From assembly GCF_003606365.2 (NCBI RefSeq), contig NZ_CP031933.2, positions 1,302,001 to 1,366,000 on the forward strand: a DNA stretch of 64,000 nt, read 5' to 3'. Positions 24,098-32,759 of this stretch are shown here, piece by piece. Source of the stretch: Companilactobacillus zhachilii (GTDB taxonomy: Bacteria > Bacillota > Bacilli > Lactobacillales > Lactobacillaceae). A program made the translations under genes and the position numbers. The notes under the pieces were generated by a model. That model was not told where the DNA came from, did no database searches, and saw nothing but the letters and a program-made list of their open reading frames with translations. Numbering within the stretch: the first letter of the stretch is position 1; every line of letters starts with the position of its first letter.

Positions 24098-25676
24098 AAA
24101 ACAATTGGGTACCTTGATGGCTGTAAATTTGCGATTGTTGAATCCTCAAGTAACAGACCGTTATCGAAAAAAGGGAAAGACTGGTGCTAGTTTAACCAGG
24201 AAACTCTGGTTTCAATTCCTAATTAACGGCGCAATCTTTCTATTGATTTATGGAATGACGATGATATCAGTTGATTTCAGCAAGTTACCAGGGATGTTCA
24301 CTTTTTACGTGGCTATTTTTATCTTGCTGGCTATTTCGCAGAGTATTTCGGGAATCTATAATATTTTCTTTGCGGGCAAAGATTTGAATAGTTATTTACC
24401 GTTGCCGTTTCGCCAAAAAGAGATATTTCTCAGTAAAATTTTAGTGGTGTCGTTCAACGTTATTCCGTTTTCTTTACCACTTTTCGTAGTTTTTATCTTA
24501 TTAGGATGGCGTTCTGGGATGATGATTCCATTGGCAATTCTAATGTCACTAGTTGTTTATTTATTGTTAATGGCCGTTATTTTTATGCTCTGTTCTTTGA
24601 TAGTTTTTGCATTAACCAAAACCAAACTATTTCGTGAGCACCAAAATTTAGTCATGAATATTTTGACGGGTGTCACTCTAGCAGTTGTTCTTGGCGGAAT
24701 TTATTTGATTAATGGTGGCAATTCCAGTTCCACAGATGGAATGATTGATCGTCCAGTAATATTATTTTTAATGCCGATATTCGATTTATTTAAGCAACCA
24801 ATTTCTTTAGCAAGTGGCTTTTCATGGTTAGGATTGTTGGGATTAACAGTAATTCTGGTTATTTTATTAAAACAGTTGGTTTTACCAAAAATAAGTGAGC
24901 AGTTAACATCAGTCAATACAGCTATGTTAAGCAATTCACATCAACGGTCAAGTAGCAAACGCCATGGTTTAAACGCTGACTTAGATGCATATAATCGACA
25001 GTTGTTAAAAGAACCAAACCTAATGTTACAAGTAATTATGAATTCAATTATGGTGCCAGTTATTTTTATTTTTTCGTTTGCTTTTGCAAAAGTTCCAAAC
25101 GGGTTGGGACTTGAGTGGTTGGGCGTCTTTTTTGTGGGTGGATTAGCTTTTAGTACGATTACAGTCAATCCTGCAGCTCTAGTGGCAAACCTAATTTCTT
25201 TAGATCGAGCTAACTTGGAGTTTGTTCGGTCTTTGCCCATTTCAATGCGGCGTTACTTGCAAAGAAAATTTTTATTGGGTTATGAAATTCAATTGCTAGT
25301 CAATTTGTTGATGGTAGTTATTATTTCTATAATTATTAAAGCAGGTTTATTGATGAGTTTATCATTGATTTTCGGTACTATACTGGGAACCTATTTTGTT
25401 AGTTTGCATTATTTTAGACGTGATTACCGTTTGCGAATTACGAATTGGACTAATGTAACGGAGCTGTTTAATCGCGGTGGTGGAAACTTAGGGATGATGG
25501 CAACCATGTTTGCGACCTTGATAATAGGCGTTATTTTAATTGTCGGATACAGTATGATAATTATCATGACACCGTTTGCCCTTATAATTAATACGATTGT
25601 AGCCATTTTAGTAATTACAGTTTCGGTTTTGATTTTTAGACATTATCAAACAACTTTTTGGGAACGATTTGATTGA
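24090..25676 (+). CDS. ABC exporter membrane subunit
   Basis: The 528-residue protein has about twelve hydrophobic helices and begins 8 bp before the stop of its ATPase. Hydrophilic loops follow the second helix (GKDLNSYLPLPFRQKEIFLSK, an elbow-helix region) and the middle of the protein (RSSSKRHGLNADLDAYNRQ). A similar FVRSLPISMRRYLQRK loop recurs in the second half, indicating an internally duplicated permease that can form the transporter with the ATPase. Substrate unknown. A bidirectional terminator follows. Confidence 0.85.
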   Translation: MNKKQLGTLMAVNLRLLNPQVTDRYRKKGKTGASLTRKLWFQFLINGAIFLLIYGMTMISVDFSKLPGMFTFYVAIFILLAISQSISGIYNIFFAGKDLNSYLPLPFRQKEIFLSKILVVSFNVIPFSLPLFVVFILLGWRSGMMIPLAILMSLVVYLLLMAVIFMLCSLIVFALTKTKLFREHQNLVMNILTGVTLAVVLGGIYLINGGNSSSTDGMIDRPVILFLMPIFDLFKQPISLASGFSWLGLLGLTVILVILLKQLVLPKISEQLTSVNTAMLSNSHQRSSSKRHGLNADLDAYNRQLLKEPNLMLQVIMNSIMVPVIFIFSFAFAKVPNGLGLEWLGVFFVGGLAFSTITVNPAALVANLISLDRANLEFVRSLPISMRRYLQRKFLLGYEIQLLVNLLMVVIISIIIKAGLLMSLSLIFGTILGTYFVSLHYFRRDYRLRITNWTNVTELFNRGGGNLGMMATMFATLIIGVILIVGYSMIIIMTPFALIINTIVAILVITVSVLIFRHYQTTFWERFD

Positions 25677-25699
25677 GAAATATATCTTCACTAGTAGAT

Positions 25700-25746
25700 A
25701 AAATAGCATCTATAGAAAATTAATTTTCTGTAGATGCTATTTTTAA
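25700..25746. terminator. Bidirectional terminator
   Basis: Arms AAATAGCATCTATAGAAAA and TTTTCTGTAGATGCTATTT are nearly perfect and followed by T residues on both strands. Confidence 0.85.
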
Positions 25747-25758
25747 TCTGTCTTTAAA

Positions 25759-28521
25759 TCAGATGGTTTGTTGATGATTCTTTCTGACGAACAGTTTTCT
25801 TAATTCTTCAATCAAGAAATTTGGGATAGGTATGATAATTAAGAAAATCCAATCTTTAACTTGTAAAGGTGCGGTATTGAAGACTGATTGAATGCCTGGT
25901 GTGTAAACCAGAATTGCTAAAAGTGCAATTTCAAAGATGATACCGGCCCAGATACGATGGTTACTAAATAAACCTAGCTTGAAGACTGAAGTGTATTTAC
26001 TCCGACAATTTAAGGCTGCAGCAATTTGACAGAAGATGATTGCTGCTAAGGTCATGGTTGTTGCTCTGTTATAGCCAATGCCTGAAGCAAGTAGGTTTTG
26101 AGCGGGCCAACCATTTTCTATATTGACGAAGAAGTAGGAAAGTGTTGACACGAGTGAGGCAATGGCACCATACCAAGCAAACGCCGTTAAAATTAGATGC
26201 TTATCTAGTAAGTGTGAATTACGTGAGCGTGGGGCTTGATTCATAATACCTGGCTCAGGTTGTTCTGAACCTAATCCTAAAGCTGGTAACATGTCAGTCC
26301 CCAAATCAACAACTAGTATTTGGAGAACCGTCAATGGCAATGGTATTAAGCCACGACTGAGTAAGAATAAAACTGATGGTATAGCTTCAGGAACATTTGA
26401 ATTGAAAATATAAAGCAAGAACTTTTGGATATTGCTATAGACAGTTCGACCTTCTTCGATAGCGGCAACGATTGAAGCAAAATTATCATCAGTCAAAATC
26501 ATGTCAGCGGCGTCCTTAGCAACATCAGTACCAGTAACGCCCATAGCTACACCAATATTAGCTTTTTTCAAAGCAGGGGCATCATTGACACCGTCACCGG
26601 TTGAAGCAACGATTTGACCCATTTTTTGTAAGGTCGAAACAATTTTATATTTTTGTTCAGGAGCAACACGGGCAAAAATAATTTCTCCCTTAAGAGCCTC
26701 AGTTAAAGCTTGAGAATTCATTTCATCGAGTTCTGTACCGGTAACAACACGAGCTTTATCACTAGTGATACCAATCTTTACGGCAATTGACTTAGCTGTG
26801 ATTTCACTATCCCCAGTGACCATAATAATTTTGATTTTAGCATCATGACATTTTTTAACCGCATCGTAAATTTCCGGACGTGGAGGATCAGCCATGACAG
26901 TTAAACCGACGAATGCTAAGTCTTGTTCAGTGTTGGTAATCGTCATTTTATCAAGCTGACTTTTATCAGTGTATGGAATTTCTTTGTAAGCAAAGGCAAG
27001 TGAACGAAGTCCCTTGGTAGCGTACATTTTATTAGCCTGACTGATAGCAGTTAAGTCTTCTGGATTAATTTTACGAATATTGCCATGATCTTGAATGGTA
27101 GTGCATTGTTTTAATAAATCGCTCAATGATCCCTTAACCGCTACGAATAATTTTTGATTTTGCTGATGAATTGTCGTCATCCGTTTACGGTCAGAATCGA
27201 ATGGTAATTCCTTTAATCGAGGACTATTTTTTAAAGCTTTTTCGACAGGGAAACCAGCCTTTTGTGCCAAAATAACTAGAGCGGCTTCAGTTGGTGTACC
27301 GAGAATTTTAGGTTTGTGTGTATCCTTGGTATATTCAACTGAGGTGTCATTGTTAAAACTCGCAATGGTTAAGAGCTGTTTTAAGTCAGGGTCATTGTTG
27401 AAATCAATGTTTTGTTGCTGTTTTTGGATTTTACCGTTATTGATATAACCTTGACCAGAAACAGTGTAAACTCCAGATGGTAACCAAACATGGTTAACCG
27501 TCATCTGATTTTGGGTCAAAGTACCAGTTTTATCAGAACAGATAACGGTCGTTTCTCCCAAAGTTTCAACACTATTTAGATCTTTGACTAAGGCATGTTT
27601 TTTAGCCATTCGTTGAACACCTTGAGCTAAGGACAAAGTAACCGTGGGTAGGAGTCCCTCGGGAATAAAGGCCACAATCATACCTAAGGCAAAGATGAAT
27701 GATTGAGCGACGGGATGATGGACGATTAAAATAGCCGCGATGAAAAAGGCTAAGCCAATACCCATCGCAATCAGTGAGATTTGTTTGGTTAAACGATTTA
27801 ATTCAGTTTGAAGGGGACTGACTTCTTTATTTTGTTTTTGTGTCAAAGAAGCAATCTTGCCAAATTCAGTGTGCATACCAGTTGCAATAGCCACAGCCTT
27901 AGCATCACCAGCTCCGACCGTGGTACCGGCATAAACTAAATCCGACTCGGAAAATTTGCCCTCACCGGATAAAAATTTAACATCCTTTGATTCGGGAACC
28001 GTTTCGCCAGTTAAAGCTGACTGGTCAACTTGGACAGAAGTTGCTTCAAGTAAACGAGCATCAACAGGGACTGAATTTCCAGCTTGGAGGGTGAAGATAT
28101 CACCAGGAACTAGTTCATTGGCGTTTATTTGTTCAATCTTTTGGTCCCGATAAACTCGAGTATATGTAGGTAACATCGCCATTAATGAATCGGTAGCTTT
28201 GGCGGCTTTATGTTCTTGCCAGAAGCTGAAAATACCATTGATGATATTAACAAGCCAAATTGCGATACCTAGCTCTAAAGAACCAGTAACCATAGCGATA
28301 AAGCCACTGACCCAAAGAAGAATTGCCATTAAGCTCATAAAGTTTTTCAGAAAAACCATGATTTGAGATTTTTGTCGACTATGATTAATGGTATTAGGAC
28401 CATAAGTTTTCTGCCGTTTAGAGGCTTCCGCTTGTGATAGTCCAGTAGGCGTGGTTTTTAAATTGTTAAGCAGTTGTTTAATTGGTTCTGTTGCGTAATT
28501 TTCTGTCTGAATGTTTTTCAT
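25759..28521 (-). CDS. P-type cation ATPase, Na+/K+-ATPase-like (type IIC-like)
   Basis: The 920-residue protein has the actuator motif LTGETVPES (about 169-177), TM4 PEGLLPTVTLSLA (287 on), phosphorylation motif SDKTGTLTQ with Asp330, and the hinge GDGVNDAPALKKA. TM5-TM6 read NSNVPEAIPSVLF and VDLGTDMLPALGLGSEQ. These resemble animal Na+/K+-ATPases (SNIPE, IDLGTDMVPAISLA) more than SERCA pumps. It should move a cation across the membrane using ATP; the ion is unproven. I chose the ATG at 28521 because GGTGAAA precedes it, although one four codons upstream exists. Confidence 0.88.
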   Translation of the reverse strand: MKNIQTENYATEPIKQLLNNLKTTPTGLSQAEASKRQKTYGPNTINHSRQKSQIMVFLKNFMSLMAILLWVSGFIAMVTGSLELGIAIWLVNIINGIFSFWQEHKAAKATDSLMAMLPTYTRVYRDQKIEQINANELVPGDIFTLQAGNSVPVDARLLEATSVQVDQSALTGETVPESKDVKFLSGEGKFSESDLVYAGTTVGAGDAKAVAIATGMHTEFGKIASLTQKQNKEVSPLQTELNRLTKQISLIAMGIGLAFFIAAILIVHHPVAQSFIFALGMIVAFIPEGLLPTVTLSLAQGVQRMAKKHALVKDLNSVETLGETTVICSDKTGTLTQNQMTVNHVWLPSGVYTVSGQGYINNGKIQKQQQNIDFNNDPDLKQLLTIASFNNDTSVEYTKDTHKPKILGTPTEAALVILAQKAGFPVEKALKNSPRLKELPFDSDRKRMTTIHQQNQKLFVAVKGSLSDLLKQCTTIQDHGNIRKINPEDLTAISQANKMYATKGLRSLAFAYKEIPYTDKSQLDKMTITNTEQDLAFVGLTVMADPPRPEIYDAVKKCHDAKIKIIMVTGDSEITAKSIAVKIGITSDKARVVTGTELDEMNSQALTEALKGEIIFARVAPEQKYKIVSTLQKMGQIVASTGDGVNDAPALKKANIGVAMGVTGTDVAKDAADMILTDDNFASIVAAIEEGRTVYSNIQKFLLYIFNSNVPEAIPSVLFLLSRGLIPLPLTVLQILVVDLGTDMLPALGLGSEQPEPGIMNQAPRSRNSHLLDKHLILTAFAWYGAIASLVSTLSYFFVNIENGWPAQNLLASGIGYNRATTMTLAAIIFCQIAAALNCRSKYTSVFKLGLFSNHRIWAGIIFEIALLAILVYTPGIQSVFNTAPLQVKDWIFLIIIPIPNFLIEELRKLFVRKNHQQTI

Positions 28522-28665
28522 ATTTTTCACCATCTTTTTTGAAACATAACAATAGAATAATGAAAATAGACTTGGGTTGAGGAATTTTCATCACATTCAT
28601 CAAAATATATTATAAAGCTGATTATTAATTATGAATAAGACAATTACGTTTATTTATATAAATAT

Positions 28666-28844
28666 GCCGCCTACAAGAGCAAGAAATTTAGGTCGCTATG
28701 GGGACCGACTTGAGCCAAGGTCTCAAGTCTCGATTTTGAGCCTTACTGAGAACCGTAAGTCTCAAAAGTCGTCCCGTGGTGTAAGCGCTGAAGCGCCAAC
28801 GCCACCTGCACAGCGACCTAAATTTCTTGCTCTTTCCGGCTGGT
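28666..28844 (+). repeat. B-type structured repeat, copy B2
   Basis: Outer arms AGAGCAAGAAATTTAGGTCG and CGACCTAAATTTCTTGCTCT are perfectly complementary. P2 arms are GACTTGAG/CTCAAGTC and P4 arms GCGCT/AGCGC. The left terminal extension seen in B4 is absent. It lies 50 bp from element A4, so the 840-bp gap 28534-29377 is filled by one B and one A element. Confidence 0.88.
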
Positions 28845-28896
28845 TTGTTCTTTGTTTTTAGTTAGGGATATAAAAATGATTAAAGTTCATCCTCAA

Positions 28897-29267
28897 GGTT
28901 CTTTCTCAATTCTGATTATAGAATACAATAAAAAAAGCTAGATATGCTTTCCTGGTATGATAAATCCAGAAAAAGCATCTTGCCTTTTATTCATATTCGA
29001 TTTCAAATAATGTGTCATCTTTTTATCGAATCAATTAGTTATACTGTATAAAAAACGACGAATATATTAGTCTCTGAGTGCAAGAAATATTGGCAGCAGT
29101 GAAGGTGGCGTTATGGCTTCAGCCATTACACCACGGGACGAGTTTTGAAATTCGCGTACCTTGCGAAGTTCAAAATCGAGACGAAAGACCTTGGCTTTCG
29201 TCGGTCCCCACAGCGCCAACATTTCTTGCACCCAGAGACGGCAACCAATCAAATTGAAGAAAGAACC
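28897..29267 (-). repeat. A-type structured repeat element, copy A4
   Basis: This 371-bp copy best defines the ends: GGTTCTTTCTCAATTCTGAT on the left and GGTTCTTTCTTCAATTTGAT on the minus strand at the right. The core is at 29070-29239. P2 arms are GACGAAAG/CTTTCGTC and P4 ATGGCT/AGCCAT. The hairpin module lies at 28932-28988. I see no clear target-site duplication. Confidence 0.88.
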
Positions 29268-29377
29268 TCGTCAAAAAGCAACTGGCACCATATTTATTGA
29301 AATTTATACCTTCAATTTTCTTAAAAAAATGATTTTGTGATATCATAAAATAATGATTTTTAAGAGGATGTGGGTAT

Positions 29378-30199
29378 ATGACCATTAAATTAGTAGCTTT
29401 TGACATGGATGGAACTTTCCTAAATGACAAAAATACGTACAATCATCAACGATTTGGTGAGATTTTAAAGAAATTAAGAGCAGAAAATATTCGTGTAGTT
29501 GCGGCCAGTGGTTCGCAATATCAGCGCTTACTTGATCAATTTGCTGAATTTAATTCTGAGATGGACTTTGTTTCTCAAAATGGGGCTGCTGTTTATAGCA
29601 ACGGAGAGCCGTTATTGATTCAAGCCATGCCTGAAGAAGCAGTGACAGCTACACTGGATATTATTAATAATCAATTTCCAGCAACTGATATTGCTGAACA
29701 TTTGGTTGTGGGGGTTAAGTCAGCTTATGTTGATCAAACAATTTCACAAGCTGCTTTTGATTTAACATATCATTACTATAACCATTTGCAACGGGTGACT
29801 GATTTACCAACCGTCACTCCTAAAATCTTGCAAGATCAAGTTACTAGTATTGGTGTAACTTTTGCGGACCATGTTGATTTCAAAAAGGTTATTGGCAGTT
29901 TGCGTCAAGCCTTACCAGCCGGTTTATCTAGTCAGACATCTGGTTATAACACGGAATTGATTAGTGAAAACTCAGTTAATAAAGCTGCTGGTTTACGGGA
30001 ATTACAAAACCGCTTCAATATTGCGGATGATGAGATCATGACCTTTGGTGACAATGAAAATGATTTGAGTATGTTGAAGTTGACTCCTTATGGTTATGCA
30101 GTTGAAAATGCGACTGAAAAGATTAAAAATTCAGTTAATCATTATACTGAATCTAACAATGACGAAGGTGTGCTCAATGTTTTGAGTCGTTTAATTTAA
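29378..30199 (+). CDS. Cof-type HAD-IIB hydrolase
   Basis: The 273-residue protein has LVAFDMDGTFL (motif I), VAASGSQYQRL (motif II region), a C2 cap and FGDNENDLSMLKL with YAVENA. It is another Cof-type phosphatase of unknown substrate, monocistronic, with GAGGATG upstream and a strong terminator downstream. Element A4 ends 110 bp upstream of its start. Confidence 0.9.
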   Translation: MTIKLVAFDMDGTFLNDKNTYNHQRFGEILKKLRAENIRVVAASGSQYQRLLDQFAEFNSEMDFVSQNGAAVYSNGEPLLIQAMPEEAVTATLDIINNQFPATDIAEHLVVGVKSAYVDQTISQAAFDLTYHYYNHLQRVTDLPTVTPKILQDQVTSIGVTFADHVDFKKVIGSLRQALPAGLSSQTSGYNTELISENSVNKAAGLRELQNRFNIADDEIMTFGDNENDLSMLKLTPYGYAVENATEKIKNSVNHYTESNNDEGVLNVLSRLI

Positions 30200-30204
30200 C
30201 ATAT

Positions 30205-30254
30205 TAAAAACGGATATCTACAAGAAAAGTTTACTTGTAGGTATCCGTTTTTTT
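30205..30254. terminator. Bidirectional terminator
   Basis: Arms AAAACGGATATCTACAAG and CTTGTAGGTATCCGTTTT are followed by a T run. Confidence 0.85.
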
Positions 30255-31461
30255 AACCTCTTTGGGGCATAAATGCTGAAAGGCCTTGTCGTTTAACAGC
30301 GAAACCAAGCGAACTCCAAGCATTCTCAGTAATTTGAACAGGCAGAGTTTTGGCAACACGGAACATTTGTTGTTGATAATAACTTAAGCCGACCAGTGAG
30401 CCAACTTTTTTATCAAGTCCTTTAAGACCAGTTGATAAGTGATGTAATTGAATGGCGGTAAAGTTACCAGCTTTGAATCTATTAGGTAAATCGGGAATCA
30501 AAACGATTGGTCGTGCCAAACCGATAAAATCAGCTTCGTTGTTTTCAATAGCGTGAGACATACCATTGGCAGTGCTGAAACCACCAGTCACGGCAATTGG
30601 AGCTTTAACTGATTGTTTAACTTTTGCAGCATAGTCAATGAAGAAAGCTCCTTTACCAATGCCTTGAACAGTTGGCTTTTCATAATTGCCACCGGAAATT
30701 TCGATTAGGTCAATTCCTAATTGATCCATTTTTTGAATAACCTTGAGTGAATCTTCTTCGGAGAAACCACCGGGACGTAAATCAGACGAGTTGATTTTTA
30801 AGGCAATTGGAAAGTCAGCACCTAGGCGTTCACGCATACCAGTATAGATTTCGACTAAGAGACGCATACGATTTTCCAAGCTGCCACCATATTCGTCGAC
30901 TCGTTTGTTATCGTGGGGCGAGAGGAATTGACTTAACAAGTAGCCATGGGCAGCATGAATCTCAACTCCAGAAAAACCGGCTTTTTTAGCAACAGAAGCA
31001 GCGTTGATAAATTTTTGAATAATCGTTTTGATTTCGTTATTAGTTAATGCTCTAGGAGTATTAAAGGCAAAACTGTTTGAACCTTCCATGGGGATGGCAC
31101 TAGCTGAGACTGGTTGTTTACTAATAGTTTTTGGTGATTGTTTTCCTGGGTGGTTTAACTGCATGAAAATCTTAGTACCATTTTGAGTTCCGGCTTGGGC
31201 GCATTGTTTTAATAAATCTAAGTTTTGAGTATCTTCAATAACAATATTACCGAATTCGCCCCGAGCCGTTTGGTCGACCATTACATTACCCGTGATAATC
31301 AGTCCGGTGCCACCATCAGCCCAAGTTTTGTAAAGATTGATTAATTCAGTGGTTGGACGATAATTTTTGTCACCCATAGTTTCGCTAGTTGCAGCCTTCA
31401 TAAAACGATTTTTGATAGTTGTTCCATTTGGTAGTTTTAGTGAGTTAAAGATAGTTGTCAT
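30253..31461 (-). CDS. NADH:flavin oxidoreductase, old yellow enzyme family
   Basis: The 402-residue protein is a TIM-barrel FMN enzyme. Visible motifs are LPNGTTIKNRFMKAA near the N-terminus, GVEIHAAHGYLLSQFLSP with the substrate-binding HAAH, and RVDEYGGSLENRMR. FIGLARPIV binds the FMN phosphate. OYEs reduce activated alkenes using NAD(P)H. The gene's upstream region contains an inverted TTTAAACGT/ACGTTCAAA motif matching the operator in front of the adjacent ArsR-type gene, which suggests shared control. Confidence 0.92.
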   Translation of the reverse strand: MTTIFNSLKLPNGTTIKNRFMKAATSETMGDKNYRPTTELINLYKTWADGGTGLIITGNVMVDQTARGEFGNIVIEDTQNLDLLKQCAQAGTQNGTKIFMQLNHPGKQSPKTISKQPVSASAIPMEGSNSFAFNTPRALTNNEIKTIIQKFINAASVAKKAGFSGVEIHAAHGYLLSQFLSPHDNKRVDEYGGSLENRMRLLVEIYTGMRERLGADFPIALKINSSDLRPGGFSEEDSLKVIQKMDQLGIDLIEISGGNYEKPTVQGIGKGAFFIDYAAKVKQSVKAPIAVTGGFSTANGMSHAIENNEADFIGLARPIVLIPDLPNRFKAGNFTAIQLHHLSTGLKGLDKKVGSLVGLSYYQQQMFRVAKTLPVQITENAWSSLGFAVKRQGLSAFMPQRG

Positions 31462-31485
31462 AATTGATAATTCCTCCAGTTGATA

Positions 31486-31507
31486 GGTTTAAACGTTTGA
31501 ACGTATA
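31486..31507. promoter_or_regulatory. Operator-like motif upstream of old yellow enzyme gene
   Basis: GGTTTAAACGTTTGAACGTA contains the same TTTAAACGT half-site as the perfect operator at 31849-31872, followed by a partially inverted second half. It is 25-45 bp upstream of the start codon. Confidence 0.65.
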
Positions 31508-31527
31508 GGCTAAAAAATAATTTCATC

Positions 31528-31836
31528 CTAGTCAGATGAAATACTTTTTTCTAGTGCTGAGGTTAATTTCTTGAGTAATTCGACAGTATCGTCTAAGGAT
31601 ACCTGATAAAATCGTTCCTTGCCGACTTTTTTAACCGTGATGACTTGGGCATCAAGCATCAGTTTTAGATGATGTGAGACGGCAGGCCGAGATAGTTCTA
31701 ATTGATCGGTAATTTGGTTAACGGTCATTTCTTTGTTCTTACACAACAATAAGATGATTCTTTGACGATTTTCATCCTGAAAAATTGAGAAAATAGGCAT
31801 ACCATGTTTAAAGATTGCCATTACTTCTTCAGCCAT
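31528..31836 (-). CDS. ArsR-family winged-helix repressor
   Basis: The 102-residue protein has the ArsR fold with recognition helix region VNQITDQLELSRPAVSHHLKLM and the wing KKVGKERFYQVSL. No CxC metal-sensing motif is present, so it likely senses something other than As/Cd by the classical site, perhaps an electrophile handled by the neighbouring old yellow enzyme. It lies directly upstream of that gene on the same strand. A perfect 24-bp inverted repeat sits immediately before its ribosome binding site, pointing to autorepression. Confidence 0.88.
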   Translation of the reverse strand: MAEEVMAIFKHGMPIFSIFQDENRQRIILLLCKNKEMTVNQITDQLELSRPAVSHHLKLMLDAQVITVKKVGKERFYQVSLDDTVELLKKLTSALEKSISSD

Positions 31837-31848
31837 AAATTTCCTCCG

Positions 31849-31872
31849 ATACGTTTAAAGGTTTAAACGTAT
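31849..31872. promoter_or_regulatory. Perfect inverted-repeat operator for the ArsR-type regulator
   Basis: ATACGTTTAAA, a GG spacer and TTTAAACGTAT form a perfect 11+2+11 inverted repeat directly upstream of the regulator. A degenerate relative sits upstream of the old yellow enzyme gene. Confidence 0.8.
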
Positions 31873-32001
31873 TATATTTTGTAGCTGCTAAAAAGTCAAT
31901 CAAAGATTTCATTTAGGAATTCAAAATGGCGATTGAAGATATTTCATATCTATAAAGTCGTGAGTTAGGTATACTTATTTTGGAAATGAGGGAGGATTAT
32001 C

Positions 32002-32316
32002 ATGAAGAAAAATTTAGAAGATGAAACATTTCAAATAATTGATTCGATGTATAATCTTTTGAGTAGTGAGAAACGTGACCGACAGGTTTTACAGATATTA
32101 TTAAAAGCTGGAACTGCTTTAAGTAAAAATGTACCTCCACAAATAGTAGCAACTAAGACTGTTAATGGTTTTAGTTTATATGTTATGACACATAAGGGAG
32201 AAAGTTTTGGACCCGAAGTGAACCAAGGAATTAATGAATTAACAAGAATTGCACGATTAGCAGGATATAAGTGGAATAGTATCGGTTTGGGCGATTTACA
32301 AGTTCAGTTTGAATAA
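32002..32316 (+). CDS. Enterocin-A-immunity-like protein, copy 1
   Basis: The 104-residue protein looks helical and soluble. Its C-terminal LTRIARLAGYKWNSIGLGDL resembles the end of enterocin A immunity (EntA_Immun) family proteins, which protect against class IIa bacteriocins at the mannose-PTS. The next gene encodes a close paralogue, and the two share long identical DNA stretches at codons 5-17. No bacteriocin structural gene or exporter was seen nearby, so it may be an orphan immunity function. GGGAGGATTATC precedes the ATG. Assignment by resemblance only. Confidence 0.6.
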   Translation: MKKNLEDETFQIIDSMYNLLSSEKRDRQVLQILLKAGTALSKNVPPQIVATKTVNGFSLYVMTHKGESFGPEVNQGINELTRIARLAGYKWNSIGLGDLQVQFE

Positions 32317-32379
32317 ATATATGAACTTGGATAATGAATTAGTGACACTTTCTTACTACGATAATGAAGGGAAATTATC

Positions 32380-32694
32380 ATGGCAGAAGATTTAGAAGAT
32401 GAAACATTTCAAATAATTGATTCAATGTATAACTGTCTGTATAAGGATAAAAAAGATCAGCAGTTATTGAATGTATTGTTAAAGGCAGCCGCCGCTTTGA
32501 ACAAGGGAGTTCCTCCACAGATTGTTGCTACCAAAACGGTTAATGGTTTTAGCTTATATGTTTTAACACACGTGGAAGAAAGTTTTGGACCAGAAGTTAA
32601 TCAAGGGATTAAAGAGTTAACAAGAATTGCACGGTTAGCTGGATATAAGTGGAATAGTATGGGCTTAGGTGATTTGCGTGTTCAATTTGAATAA
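32380..32694 (+). CDS. Enterocin-A-immunity-like protein, copy 2
   Basis: The 104-residue product is a tandem duplicate of its upstream neighbour, with the same EDETFQIIDSMYN start, PPQIVATKTVNGFSLYV centre and LTRIARLAGYKWNS end. Differences concentrate at residues 19-45. Both copies have similar ribosome binding sites and probably share a promoter, with the terminator after this gene. Diverged duplicates could give a wider immunity range. Confidence 0.6.
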   Translation: MAEDLEDETFQIIDSMYNCLYKDKKDQQLLNVLLKAAAALNKGVPPQIVATKTVNGFSLYVLTHVEESFGPEVNQGIKELTRIARLAGYKWNSMGLGDLRVQFE

Positions 32695-32710
32695 CATGAA
32701 CTTAGAAATA

Positions 32711-32752
32711 AAAAATAACAGCAATCCAGCTTCGGATTGCCGTTATTTTTTT
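32711..32752. terminator. C-type hairpin terminator
   Basis: Arms AAAAATAACAGCAATCC and GGATTGCCGTTATTTTT with an AGCTTC loop serve both the immunity pair and the convergent hydrolase gene. Confidence 0.8.
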
Positions 32753-32759
32753 GAGTTAA

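Noticed and set aside
32002..32694. Tandem small genes as a toxin-antitoxin pair
   Set aside because: The two products are paralogues of each other with no DNA-binding or toxin motif.
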